Made by a program: the position numbers and the translations under genes. From NCBI GenBank assembly GCA_950106755.1, contig OX467090.1, positions 20,437,092-20,501,091 of the forward strand: 64,000 nucleotides of DNA, in the 5' to 3' direction. Below, piece by piece: positions 9,763 through 20,054 of the stretch. This DNA is from Climacium dendroides. Taxonomy: Eukaryota > Streptophyta > Bryopsida > Hypnales > Climaciaceae. Numbering within the stretch: position 1 is the first letter of the stretch; each line of letters opens with the position of its first letter. Below the pieces are notes generated by a model. The model was not told the DNA's origin. It did not search any database and worked only from the letters and a program-made list of their open reading frames with translations.

Positions 9763-11415
9763 CTATATTAAATATTGTGCTTCTAGAACTGTAGATGTGA
9801 TTGGTGGTGGTCTATTTTCTTCCCTTGTCATAAAAGGTGTGTCTATAATCATACTTGCTTCCTTTCCACTATAATGTCCCTCGCTACTTGCATTTCCTAG
9901 TTTCTCCTTCTTTGCTACTTGTTGAACTGATTTCTCAACCCATACTTGCTCACGTTGTCTTTTTCTCTTAAATATTCGTAACTTCTCATCTTCCTTCCTT
10001 TGTTTCCTTTCCTCACGTTCTTTTGCTTTTTTTCTTTATCTTTTCTCTTCTCCTCCATTGCTATTTTCCTTTCAAGTGCTTGCTCTTCAAATTCTTTTTG
10101 AGTAAGAATGATTGATTTTGCCCAATCAAAGTATGGTTGTTCACCCTTGCATTTCTATCTCATTGCCCTCACTTGTGTTAGGGTTAGAAATTGGGTGATA
10201 TGATTTGGGGTCCTTGCATCTACATCGTGTTGAGTATCCATCTTCTAAGTCCTCATCTGATTCTGTACCTTCTAGTTGAATGTAGAATTGGGTTCTCCTC
10301 TCTTGCATCCCTGTTGGCATCCCTTCATGAAGAATCTTTGATGTCTATTGGTGCAGTTCCTCTTCCTTATGTGCATCTCGGTGGCATAATTTTGGTGGTG
10401 TCATTTTACCATCGACAATGTGCTCATTGAGAGGTAAAATTCCTGTACATTCAAATCCCTTTGGTTTATTTGCTTTAGTAAGGGCTTTCCTAAGCCCTAA
10501 AGATGCCTATTGTGCCAACAATTTCTTGCTAGCAGCCTTATTTTGTTGGTTTCGTTGTATCCACGAATTCCAGTATGCCCTAAATGCATGCTTGAAAGGT
10601 TTAGAAATGGTAGCATCTAAAAGTTGTAGTGTGTGACTTGTATAGGTTGGAAGGGTCACCATGTCCAAGCTCATTTCATGCGCCTCTAGAACCATATCCA
10701 ATGTCACATGAGCATTATGGCCATCTAGGATGAGAAGATGGCATTATTTAGGTGAGATGCCTTCTCTTTCTTGAATACAACTTTTGAAGTGTGTTAGCCA
10801 AGCATAGAAAATGGTAGAATTCATCCATGCTTTAGGTTGCATTGCCATGCATGCACCGTCTTCACATCCCTCTAGGTATTTCTTTTTAGCTTGTTTGCTT
10901 TTGAATATGTACAAACTAGGAATGTATATGTCTGCAACGTTCATATACACTAACACAAAGCACCATTCTCTCTCATTAGGTATAATAGAGTAAACAAATC
11001 TAATACTTGTGCGAGCAACAACCTTGACTCCTCTATTTCTATCTGCTTGGCAACCTGTTTCATTGCAGTTCCAAATGTGATTTGGAGGGTATTGATGTAA
11101 GTTGAAGATTGTCTTCAAATTGTCATAGAAAGTTACTACATTTTCAAAACACAATCCTTTTGCCCTTGCTGCTTCTAAGGGTTGTGAGACTTTTAGGGTA
11201 AACTCTAGGTGCCTTTTTTTGAACCTTTTCATCCATCCTCTACCTGGAATACCTTTCTCATCCCATGGAGTGGAACGGTTTTTAGTGATTTCTCCCACCT
11301 TTATACGCAAGTTGTATATGTTGATGGGATGCCCTAAATCAACTAATTTAAAGCACCATTTCAACAACTCTTCTTCTTCCTCTTTTGAAAGAATAGTTGA
11401 AGTCCCTCACTTTCG
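9763..11415 (-). pseudogene. Pogo/Tc1-like (CENP-B/jerky type) transposase, decayed
   Basis: One minus-strand frame carries the order expected of this family. First is a CENP-B-type HTH (SKEEEEELLKWC to WMKRFKKRH, about 11390-11200). Then follow the catalytic segments IWNCNETG, LLILDGHNAHV (about 10720) and the TYTSHTLQLLDATISKPFK block (about 10640). The F-TGI-P-N segment (about 10470) and a Lys/Glu-rich tail to the stop at 9763 complete it. The frame is interrupted by stops at 10744 and 10507, and by a TGA just before the HTH. The first catalytic Asp of the DDE triad is Asn (NCNETG where the family has DETG). It is therefore inactive. Terminal inverted repeats were not found. Confidence 0.8.
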
Positions 11416-11429
11416 AGATTGAGTGCTAC

Positions 11430-12040
11430 TATATGCATGGTCTCAAAGAGACATGTGAGGTATTGATGCGCTTGATGTGCCCTTTCCTTTCACTCTATTT
11501 ACATGCTGGTGGTCCGCCATTGTGGTTGCAACTCCTACAAGAGTTGATTCTCTTGCACTACGACCTCTAGGGTGCTCTCCATTTGTTGAATGCTTGGGTC
11601 CTTGGTAGCTCTTGGTTCTTGAAAAGTGAATAGTAGCTACATCACCGACTTCATTGTCAATATTGTCATCAAATTTAGGCTAAGTCCACCCGAGACGCAT
11701 GCGCCCCAGAACCTGCAGTCGCCAACGGACTTGCACATGCCCTAGTGCAACCTTGAGTACTTAAGTGGTTGCTTGGACTCAAAGTCACCACTCTTGGCCT
11801 TACGCAATGGCTTTCACCCACCTTGAAGTGGCTGAATGCGTACCCGTGGGCCAAGGGAGGAGTTGGGAGTTGGGAGTTTTCGTAGTTTCTATGTTTGAAG
11901 TTGAAGAAAGCAACTACTATCACCAATAATGACCATGTCTGATCTACGGGAAGGCAATAATACATCATGGATCTCCATTTAGGATAGGGACCTTGACCAT
12001 TCCAATCAGTTTGTTCCGGATATACCTGGAAGTAGACAAA
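11430..12040. other. Spacer between transposase and kinase-like remnant
   Basis: The first part (to about 11650) may be the N-terminal coding or leader region of the transposase. The stretch 11675-11970 is GC-richer and has an open minus-strand frame of 97 codons without recognisable content. I make no gene call. Confidence 0.3.
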
Positions 12041-12089
12041 TGGAAGTGCATGTCCATCAAAACCAAAAAAACCAAGGACAGTAAACGAG

Positions 12090-13523
12090 AGGGATCCAGA
12101 TTATTCTCCGCCAAGGTATACAACCTCCATATATATTAAGATGGCCTTGCAATGGTACAAGGATAAAAGCACCCAATATTTGGAAAAGAATTACTTGAGA
12201 AATAAAGGGACAAGCATTGAGAAGTTGAAGGATGATTTCTTGGCCCTAATTATGCAAAAGTGCAATAAGAATGCAAAATATAAGGATGTGTAGGATGTGT
12301 ACCATAACTGAATTTACAACTAGATGGCAAACTTTTAGCAAGCGTGCATATTCAACACTAAGAGATTGATGCTTGAATTGCACCTTCTAATGCCCGAATT
12401 TCTAGAAGGTGAGGTGGCAAGGCAATTTGGCCAAAAGATGGAGTGGTGGCAAGATGCAATAAAAAGATTGTCAAGGCAACAAACTAGAGGTATCATATGG
12501 TTCGCTACTGTATTAAAGGCTCAATTGTCAAAAGATGGTGCATCGTGTGTCATGTGCATCTCTAGAAAAGCTCAGATTGTACCCCTCACTAGATACGACA
12601 ACCAGGGTGGGTATGGTTGTATGGAAAGGTGCGTAAAGTACGCATTGAAGGGATGGATATAATCCCATGACATGTACATTTTGCAAGGAAAGTGTCAAAG
12701 GCAAAGACCCCACGTGAGGCAAGGGTGGATCGTTCCACAGAGGCCTTTGCTTGTCCGTTTAATCATCTAGCCACTATTAAATTCTTGGTTGTCTACAACT
12801 ATACAATGGAGGCGTATACGTTATGGTCGAATGGTGGTCATTTAAAGAACATGATTGTATTCAACAAGGTGGTGCCACATGCTGAATGGAATCAAATCAA
12901 GTTGGTGAAAAAACTTACATGGGAAGAAGTACAAAAAATTAGCCTATTCTGAAGGCACAAGGCAAAGTTGGCGTGGGCTTTGGTGTATGTCACAAGTCTT
13001 GTGCACCAATTAGGGGTGATATAACTTGTCCCCTCAGAACATATTGTTTCATTTTTCAGGATACTTGGAAGAAGTTATCAACATTAGGATTTATGATTAG
13101 AGACTTGCTAGTGTTATTCATGAAAGATACTCCTTACATTATGCATATAGAAGAGAAGAAGACAAGGATCATTACTTCAAAGGAAAATGTTGGATGGATC
13201 TACGGTTGTTCTATATGTATTCGAATGAAGACCCGAACAGGAGTCTAAAGATGATGTAAGCAACACACAAATATATAGTGAAGTCAAACTCATTTTCTAT
13301 AGGGAAGCTAGTCCAATCGATGAAAATTAGAAATGGACACGACTTCAATGAGGACTTATTCAAAAATGTTGACGCACAATGATACTTTTCCATGAAGCTA
13401 TACAAACTTACCGAGCCTGATGTTGAAAAAAGACCAACATGTACCCAAGTGGTGGACATGCTCATGGATAAACCATGGTTTATGAAGCCCCCCAAATTAG
13501 TTTTTCAGAATTCTGTCATGTAA
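12090..13523 (+). pseudogene. Protein kinase-like pseudogene
   Basis: Three pieces in two frames form one decayed reading frame. From about 12090 through the ATG at 12141 to 12662 there is an N-terminal region with several stops. A shifted frame covers about 12692-13019 (EAYTLWSNGGHL, then RHKAKLAWALVYV, resembling the N-lobe hinge and the helix before the catalytic loop). The first frame returns at 13020 with YNLSPQNILFHF, matching the H-x-D-L-x-P-x-N-I-L-L loop, followed by YD*RLA (DFG-like position), SFSIGKLV (subdomain IX) and EKRPTCTQVVDMLMDKPWF (subdomain XI), ending at TAA 13521-13523. The catalytic Asp is Asn and the codon after the DFG-position Asp is a stop. Kinase identity is by pattern only. 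Confidence 0.5.
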
Positions 13524-13950
13524 TAGAGTAGTAAGATATAATGTTATTGTTTTAGTAGGAACAAAAATGTATGACATGTTGATCTTCCATTTTGGAATAG
13601 CACTGTAATCATATAAACTATATTTTATATGAAGTGCTAATTTTTGAAAATATAAATGATTGTACGTGTAGACCGTATTGTTCAATATATTCTACCTCAA
13701 ATTCTAATTTTGGGAGCAAACATGGTATAATGTATGTCATGATTCATGAGTGTTTTTTGTTACCAATGATTGAATTCTATTACTAGTGACTAAAAGCTTT
13801 GCATGTTCAACGTTAATAAGGTCCACAAGATAAAAATTCTTAGTGTTCCTAACTATAGCACTTGAAGTTTCTTCATTAATCCCTATAAAAGCAATGTCCT
13901 TTTGATTGCCTAAATGGGATTTAGAGCACATATTCTAGGAACTTCTTTTT
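13524..13950. other. AT-rich spacer
   Basis: No gene, repeat or regulatory signal that I can support. Confidence 0.5.
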
Positions 13951-13959
13951 GTTTTTATA

Positions 13960-15490
13960 GTTTGAACCTTTTTTTGAATGCCAAAAAATTGAGGACTTTT
14001 GCGGGAATGTATCTTTTTTCCTAATCGGTGCTTGAGATAGAAAGTTATGCTCAAATAAGCTTAAAAAAAGGTAGAATGATCAACAAAAAAAATTCCTAAT
14101 TTAATTATAGTTCTTTTTAAATTTTGTTTCCCCTCATAGAATATATTTTTGGATACATGCAAAGTTTTGATTTGTTTTATTTAGGTTTGTTATTAAAAAA
14201 ACATGGACAATCATTTTTTTAGGCAATTAGAGCCTTTTTTAGAAAAAAAAGAATTGTAAGATTAAGGATTCATTTATGAATGCAATTTTCACAATTTTTC
14301 ACCCCATAAAGTTTCAAATGGTTTACTTTGGTTGCTAGAACAATTTGACCTTTGGAATTACTAACTTTTCATTCCATCTTAGACATTTCCATAATTTACA
14401 TTTCTCTTCTACCGTATACTTATTTGTACTTAACAATTTTTTGAAGTTTTTTTAGAAAATATAATTTTTTTTAGAGACCATCAACTCAATTTTTGACCAT
14501 AAAGATTTAAATTTGAAAACTCTTTAATACAAAGAATTGTAGTTGAGATTTGAAAAGGTTCAAAGTGAAAACATGTAGTCCCATAGTGTGGTCAAGAACT
14601 TGTTTTTTTTACTTTGAATGTAGATATATTGCAATCAGTGCAGTCACCATTCATGAAAATTTGACCACATTCTCATACTAGTTAGGTGTAAGATCCTATA
14701 GTTTTGGATTTGAAAAAAAACATTTTCTAATTTATATACTCTTTGCTATACAAATGTCATTTTCTTTTTCAAAAGTTTGAATTTCATTTCATTTTTTTTC
14801 TCATAGATTATATTTTTGTCTATTTGGTAAGCTTCCATTCATTTCATTTGGATTTGTCATGAGAAAATTAAGCACAATTTTGTTTTTGGGGCAATTTGAG
14901 CATGTATTTGAAAAAATAACTAGTAGGATTCATTTCTAAATGCAATTTTTTCCATTAAAAAAAATATAAAAAGATCCACATTGTTTAGTTTTCTTGCTAC
15001 AACAACGTCACCATTGGTATTAGTGCATTTTAATTCCGTATTAAAGATTGTAATATTTTAGATTTTACTTTCATTTCATACCTACTTCTACAGTTCTACT
15101 TGACAATTTTTTAAAGAATGAAAATTAAATTTTCTTGAATATATTTTTTTGGTTGACTTTCAACTAAATTCTTCACTATAAAGATTTAAAATTCAAAGCC
15201 CTACAACGGAAAATACATAAGTTAAAAATGTTTTCATTCAGAAAAAATCTAGTCTCACAATGTGCTGGAAAACTTGTTTTTTCCACTTCAAACGAAGATA
15301 TCTTGCAATCTATGCGATCAAAAATTCTAATATTTTTTCCACACATTCTCATATTAGTTAGGTGTAAGATCCTATGGTCAGATATATAAAAAATTTCCTT
15401 TTCTTTTTAAATTCTTGTTATACAAACGGTAGTTTTCAGTGATTTGTGGCCAAAAGAAGGGCTTGGTACTTTAAGGGTTAGTAAACAAGT
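13960..15490. repeat. Diverged tandem repeat block related to the 29.8-30.9 kb element
   Basis: Two diverged units of about 660-680 bp are recognisable, roughly 14100-14740 and 14760-15420. They share phrases such as GTTAGGTGTAAGATCCTATG (14684 and 15356), a CATAGA(A/T)TATATTTTTG segment and a GGATTCATTTxTxAATGCAATTTT segment. The last phrase also occurs in reverse complement at 30.2-30.5 kb. The block ends near CTTGGTACTTTAAGGGTTA (about 15463), close to the end of the 29.75-30.86 kb element. No coding content is seen. Confidence 0.65.
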
Positions 15491-16110
15491 TGACAAATTT
15501 CAACATGAGAATTGGAAGGGATAGCCTTCTATTATAGTTGTAGGCACTATTCAAAATAACTAACATGAACTAATGAATTGTATGTGGTGTGCAAGTCCAC
15601 AAAGTTAGTAGTGTTGTGCTTGCCTTTTAAAATATATAAAGTATGTTTTAGTCGTTCATTGGATCAAGTGGCCAATGACCACCTCTATACAATTGTTAGG
15701 AATGGCCAATTCTATTTTATTTATTATCTATTTTGCTATTCTTTACAATGAAAACATCAAAGTATGTGCTTTCCAGAGACTTGGCACTTCTATAGTTCTT
15801 GTACTTAAAGAATTTTTTAATGCATTTCCATTGGTAGTTACCTTCATTTTAAAGTTTCATGCAATATATATTTTAAGAACCTAGTTAGTTCATTTGAAAA
15901 TGCCAATGTGTGGTATGATATACCCTTTTTTTTAAACATGAAAAATTGAATTGATCAAACTCATTTTATGGTAGCCTTATATATCACTTGAACCCATAAT
16001 GTTTTTTTCATGTTTGGAGGCCATCCTAAATGTGGTCATAACACATAGTTACATTTTCTTTTTTTCAATATACGAATGGTATAGATTTCACGGTAGGTAC
16101 CAAAAAAGAA
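15491..16110. other. AT-rich spacer
   Basis: A 69-codon open stretch at 15675-15884 is hydrophobic but AT-driven. No recognisable gene. Confidence 0.4.
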
Positions 16111-16640
16111 CAAGGGCGATGGATTTATAGGAAGGCGATTGCAGGTGGGAATAAGGCGCATGCAACAGAAGTGATCACAGGTTCTAGGGGCACATACAAG
16201 TCCAAGAAGGCGACCTCGGGTTGGGTGGAGATTGTGGATCCAGGAAGGCATGCACGGGTTAGGAATTGGAGACCGCGGGTACGGGGCGTGTGTAGGTTGG
16301 GTTGGAGACTGTGGGTTTGGAAGGGCGTGTGGAGGTCGGGGACTACTAACTGTGGGTAAGGGGCGCGTGCGATGTCGGAACTGCTAACCTCAGGTTGGAT
16401 TGGATGAATGTGACTACGACCAAGGCGACTACAGATCAAGAAGGTGACCTTCAGTCGAGTACTTAGGAGACTTATGGTGCGAAATGAAGTACCGTGTATC
16501 CAAAGTCGCCCTTGACCCATGGTCGCCTTACAGCAGAAATCGCCTGTACCCACAATCGCCCTTCACTTGGAATCACCCTCCACTCAAAGTTGCGTTTCAC
16601 TTGCATGTGCCCCTTCACTATGCCATGTGGATGCCACATG
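16111..16640. repeat. GC-rich degenerate repeat block with internal inverted symmetry
   Basis: The left half repeats AAGGCGA and GGGCG motifs, and the right half repeats their complements (TCGCC, CGCCTT). This gives a large imperfect inverted repeat with its centre near 16380. Long frames on both strands arise from the composition. It contrasts sharply with AT-rich flanks and precedes the hAT transposase remnant, so it may be the subterminal region of that transposon. Confidence 0.55.
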
Positions 16641-16809
16641 GCATCCAACTAGGCTAAGGTAAATGGGGGGTAATTTTAAAAAAAGTCAAGGCCAAAGTTG
16701 ACTTTATTAGACAGACGGAGGGGCTATTGTCCGTCTATGATGTCGTGTTTGTCGAGTTGTCGCTAGGTCGGAGAAGACAACCCTACGTGCAATAATCCTA
16801 ATTGGAATA

Positions 16810-18480
16810 TACATACACCCATCTACCCAACTTGCTTATTGCGTAGCAATTTTTCTCAAATTTTTACAATCATCTATGAGTTATTTTGGACATGATTTGT
16901 TTGTAAAGTATGAGTTGCCCATCCTAGTCAACATTCAACTTTCCATGGTCAAACTTCATGATCTTGTTGACCCCAATTCTTTTCCTCAATTTCATTGCGG
17001 ATTCTAATTATTTGGAAGTTGACGCTCAAAATCATATGGTTACTTCAACAATCCTCTGCTACAATTCTCCAATATAGTTCTTCAAAATTTATCAAGTTTT
17101 TGCACCATAGTCCATTATAGCCAAGATTATAGAAATGAATCCAATCGCTCTAGGGTTAAAGAGATTAGCAAAAGAATTAGTGAAAGATGATGCAAGCATA
17201 ATCCAAATTTTTTGCTATTTGATATGTGGTTGGAAAGAATATAGGTGTGGTAGCTTGGCTAAAAAAAGCTAATCCATTTTTTACTTCAACTCATTGTGTT
17301 GTTCACAAGACAAACCTAATTGGCTAATTGCCCTTGAGGCCTCACAAAATGAATCTTGCAAGAAAATATTTGTAGAGGATTTTATATTGAATGCGTTGGC
17401 TAGTCACTTTAAAAAATCATTGAAAACAAAATGTGAATTACAAGCTCTTTAGAGTGATTTGAACAACACTCAAAAAATCCTAGAAATGTACTATAAAAGT
17501 TTGTTGGTTGTCTAGGTAGCAAGTGCTGACTATTTTGTGTGATTCTTTGAAATCTATTCTTATTTATAGATACAATACTTCTTACAAAGATGATGCTTAT
17601 ATTCACTTGTTTACTCATTTGTGTGACTTTGATTTTATTGATATTTTCTATTTCTTCATTGATATTTTTTACGTGCTTTTAAAATTGTCTAAGATTTTTT
17701 AGTGTAAACTTGTTGATATCTCTACTATTAAACCTATTGTGAAAATGAAGATGGTGTCTATTAGGATGTGCTTTTTTTTTGGTTCTTGTGACTTGAATTA
17801 GGACACATATAATCCAATTATAGGTTTTCATGTCCTTCCTAGATTTGAACCCCCGTCTAGTTACTTCCGTTGATTGCCTAGAAAAAAAAGAGGTCCAAAT
17901 TTTACAACATCAAAATGATTAGGGATTCTATAGGTATTGATCTAGAGGCATCCCTAACATTTCAAAAGTCTTATGCAAAGGTGGTTTGGGGACAATAATG
18001 TCATTGATGTTTTTAAAGTCCTTCACTTAATTCATAAGCTTCATAGACAAATGGATTTAGCATCATGGATGATTGCAAAACTTGATATTTTTTTGTAGTA
18101 GTACAAACACAAGAAAAACCAATGAAGAAAGACCTTTCTTTCCTTGGTAGATGCAATAGTTTGTAAGCAAATTTTTTTGCATTCAAGGTACAAAGAAGGT
18201 CTAAGTGGATGGACAAAACTCTTGGAGATTTATGGACTTCAATTACTTAGAGTCCATCTTTGGAATTGAAGTACCTTAACTTTCTAACTTTTGTTGAAAT
18301 TGCAAAGTGTCAATGTGTGAGAACCACAATGTGTGAAAGGCCTTTCTCTATGTAGAATAAAATTAAGAAGAAGCTTCAAAACTACATAACAGAAAAAAAA
18401 TGTAGATAAGGTAGGAGGCTTGAACTCTACTTGGGCATCTTGAATCGCCCCTATAAATGGCATTGGAATGGATTGGAGGT
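16810..18480 (+). pseudogene. hAT-superfamily transposase, heavily decayed
   Basis: Pieces in shifting frames keep hAT landmarks. THCVVHKTNL at about 17281-17310 is the C-x2-H segment of the catalytic core. It is followed by an Ala/Lys-rich helix (ALASHFKKSLKTKCELQAL). Near the C-terminus LNFLTFVEIAKCQC and CERPFS (about 18332-18349) followed by KIKKKLQNY correspond to the hAT dimerisation region (ER-x-FS-x-x-N-x-IK-x-x-x-R-N). Many stops and frameshifts show it is dead. Part of the same sequence recurs at 31.1 kb. Confidence 0.6.
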
Positions 18481-18499
18481 GGTTCTTAAATTGACCTCC

Positions 18500-19440
18500 A
18501 TAGTCATTGAAAACATTGAGAAAAATATTATTCATCATTACAAGAGCCAATCATTCTCCTTGCTTTTCTCATTTCTCTCTAGAAGTTGCAATGAATACTT
18601 TATGAAAGACCTAGGATCATAAATAGGGACCTACGACACTTTTCATTTGAGAATTCATAACTAAATAAAAAATAATCCAAAAAATATGAAACAACTTGGG
18701 TTAGATGCCAATTCCTCTTGTCTTTCAAGGAAAATTTATTGAAAAATATTTTGAGAAGTTTCACCTACCCAAAATTCAATTGTAGCGCTTAGATGGTCAA
18801 TTTATGGATTGACTAATTTAGTGTTGTGTAATTGATCTTGGAAGGATTACAAAAAAGCTTTGACAACATATTACTAAATGCCATTGTCTTGTAGAAGAAT
18901 TCCACTAAGTTTTAACATTTATATACATATATCAATCCTGAACAATTCCTTATAGAGGAGGTAGTAGAAGAACCACTTGAAGAAGGTGAAAACTTTGATT
19001 CCTAAGTTCTTTTCATTTCATGTAAACTTTTCATTACTATTCTCACAATTCCATCTTGAGTGAGTTGGAAGGATCCTTGACCTTCAAATGTTGAAGGGCT
19101 CTAGGTTCATTTCCTAACAAGGATGCAATATTAATCAGTACTTTCAGTTTGAAATTTAAAATTTTATTTATTTTTAACATTCTAGGAATTTAGCAATTTA
19201 GCCGGTGCCAATTTTAGTTTGGAGGAAATTGGTCGGTAAGAACTTGATAATATTGCAAGAAATAAATTGATACTATTTGTGATTGAGAGTTGCAACCGGT
19301 GCCCGTTGAAGAAAAACCAGTCCATTGTGCAGGAAAGAGGAAATGAGGAAAGAGGAAATGAGCTGCCGTCAAAAATTTCTCGAACACTGGGCTGGGGACC
19401 CAAAAGTTGACCCGGCAAGAAGTTGACTGCTGGCACGAAG
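18500..19440. other. AT-rich 3' flank of the hAT remnant
   Basis: No gene is recognised. The part from 19182 becomes GC-richer and may belong to the upstream region of the receptor kinase. Confidence 0.4.
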
Positions 19441-20054
19441 GAAGCTACCCAGCACTTTCGGTGAACTGATCCTCAAGCTTCCCCTTTTGGACAGCCTCCG
19501 TCGTTAGAAGTGTAGCTAGCAGTGACTAGCACGGCAATCCGTACCCAAATTGGTCAATTGGTCTGCTAGCTAGGTCTGTAAATCATTTGGAAGCTTCGAT
19601 CTCCTTTCTAAGCTTGCATCGAGCTTTACAGGCCTACATGCATATGTTCGAACTATCTCTCAGCTGGTTCCTTGTTTGCCGTTCGAGAAATTATATCAGA
19701 AGATTCCGTGATGGTTCTGCACCAGGAACTGGTTCCGCCATTTGGGGAAATTCGTGGCACATTTTCTCCAGTTGGGAAACAAAGGCTGTCTAATCTGTCT
19801 ATGAAATTCGAGAGCTTCAGAATCGAAGGTCGATTACCACTATAGTCTTCGTTTTGGGTGTGGACCGTCTTAACTCGATTCTCACAGCTCGGAGGTTGCC
19901 AGGTCCATCCCGTGAATACCACCAGATTGATTGTGTAACCGCTTTGATAATTTAGATTTTAGAAAAGAGCGCGTACGTTTTTCCTGATCCCGTTTGTGTT
20001 ACAGTAGCTCAATTGGTGCACACTTAATTAGTGCGTGAGGATTGTGGTGTAGTG
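19441..20054 (+). promoter_or_regulatory. Upstream region and probable 5' leader of the LRR receptor kinase
   Basis: This stretch is GC-richer than the repeats on its left and leads into the signal-peptide ATG at 20055. Short frames on both strands (19587-19793 plus, 19653-19922 minus) have no domain content. I see no convincing TATA box, so the transcription start cannot be placed. A further 5' untranslated exon is possible. Confidence 0.35.

Noticed and set aside
16125..16553. 142-codon minus-strand frame in GC-rich DNA
   Set aside because: The block is degenerate repeat with frames open on both strands, and content is low-complexity. No evidence of a protein.
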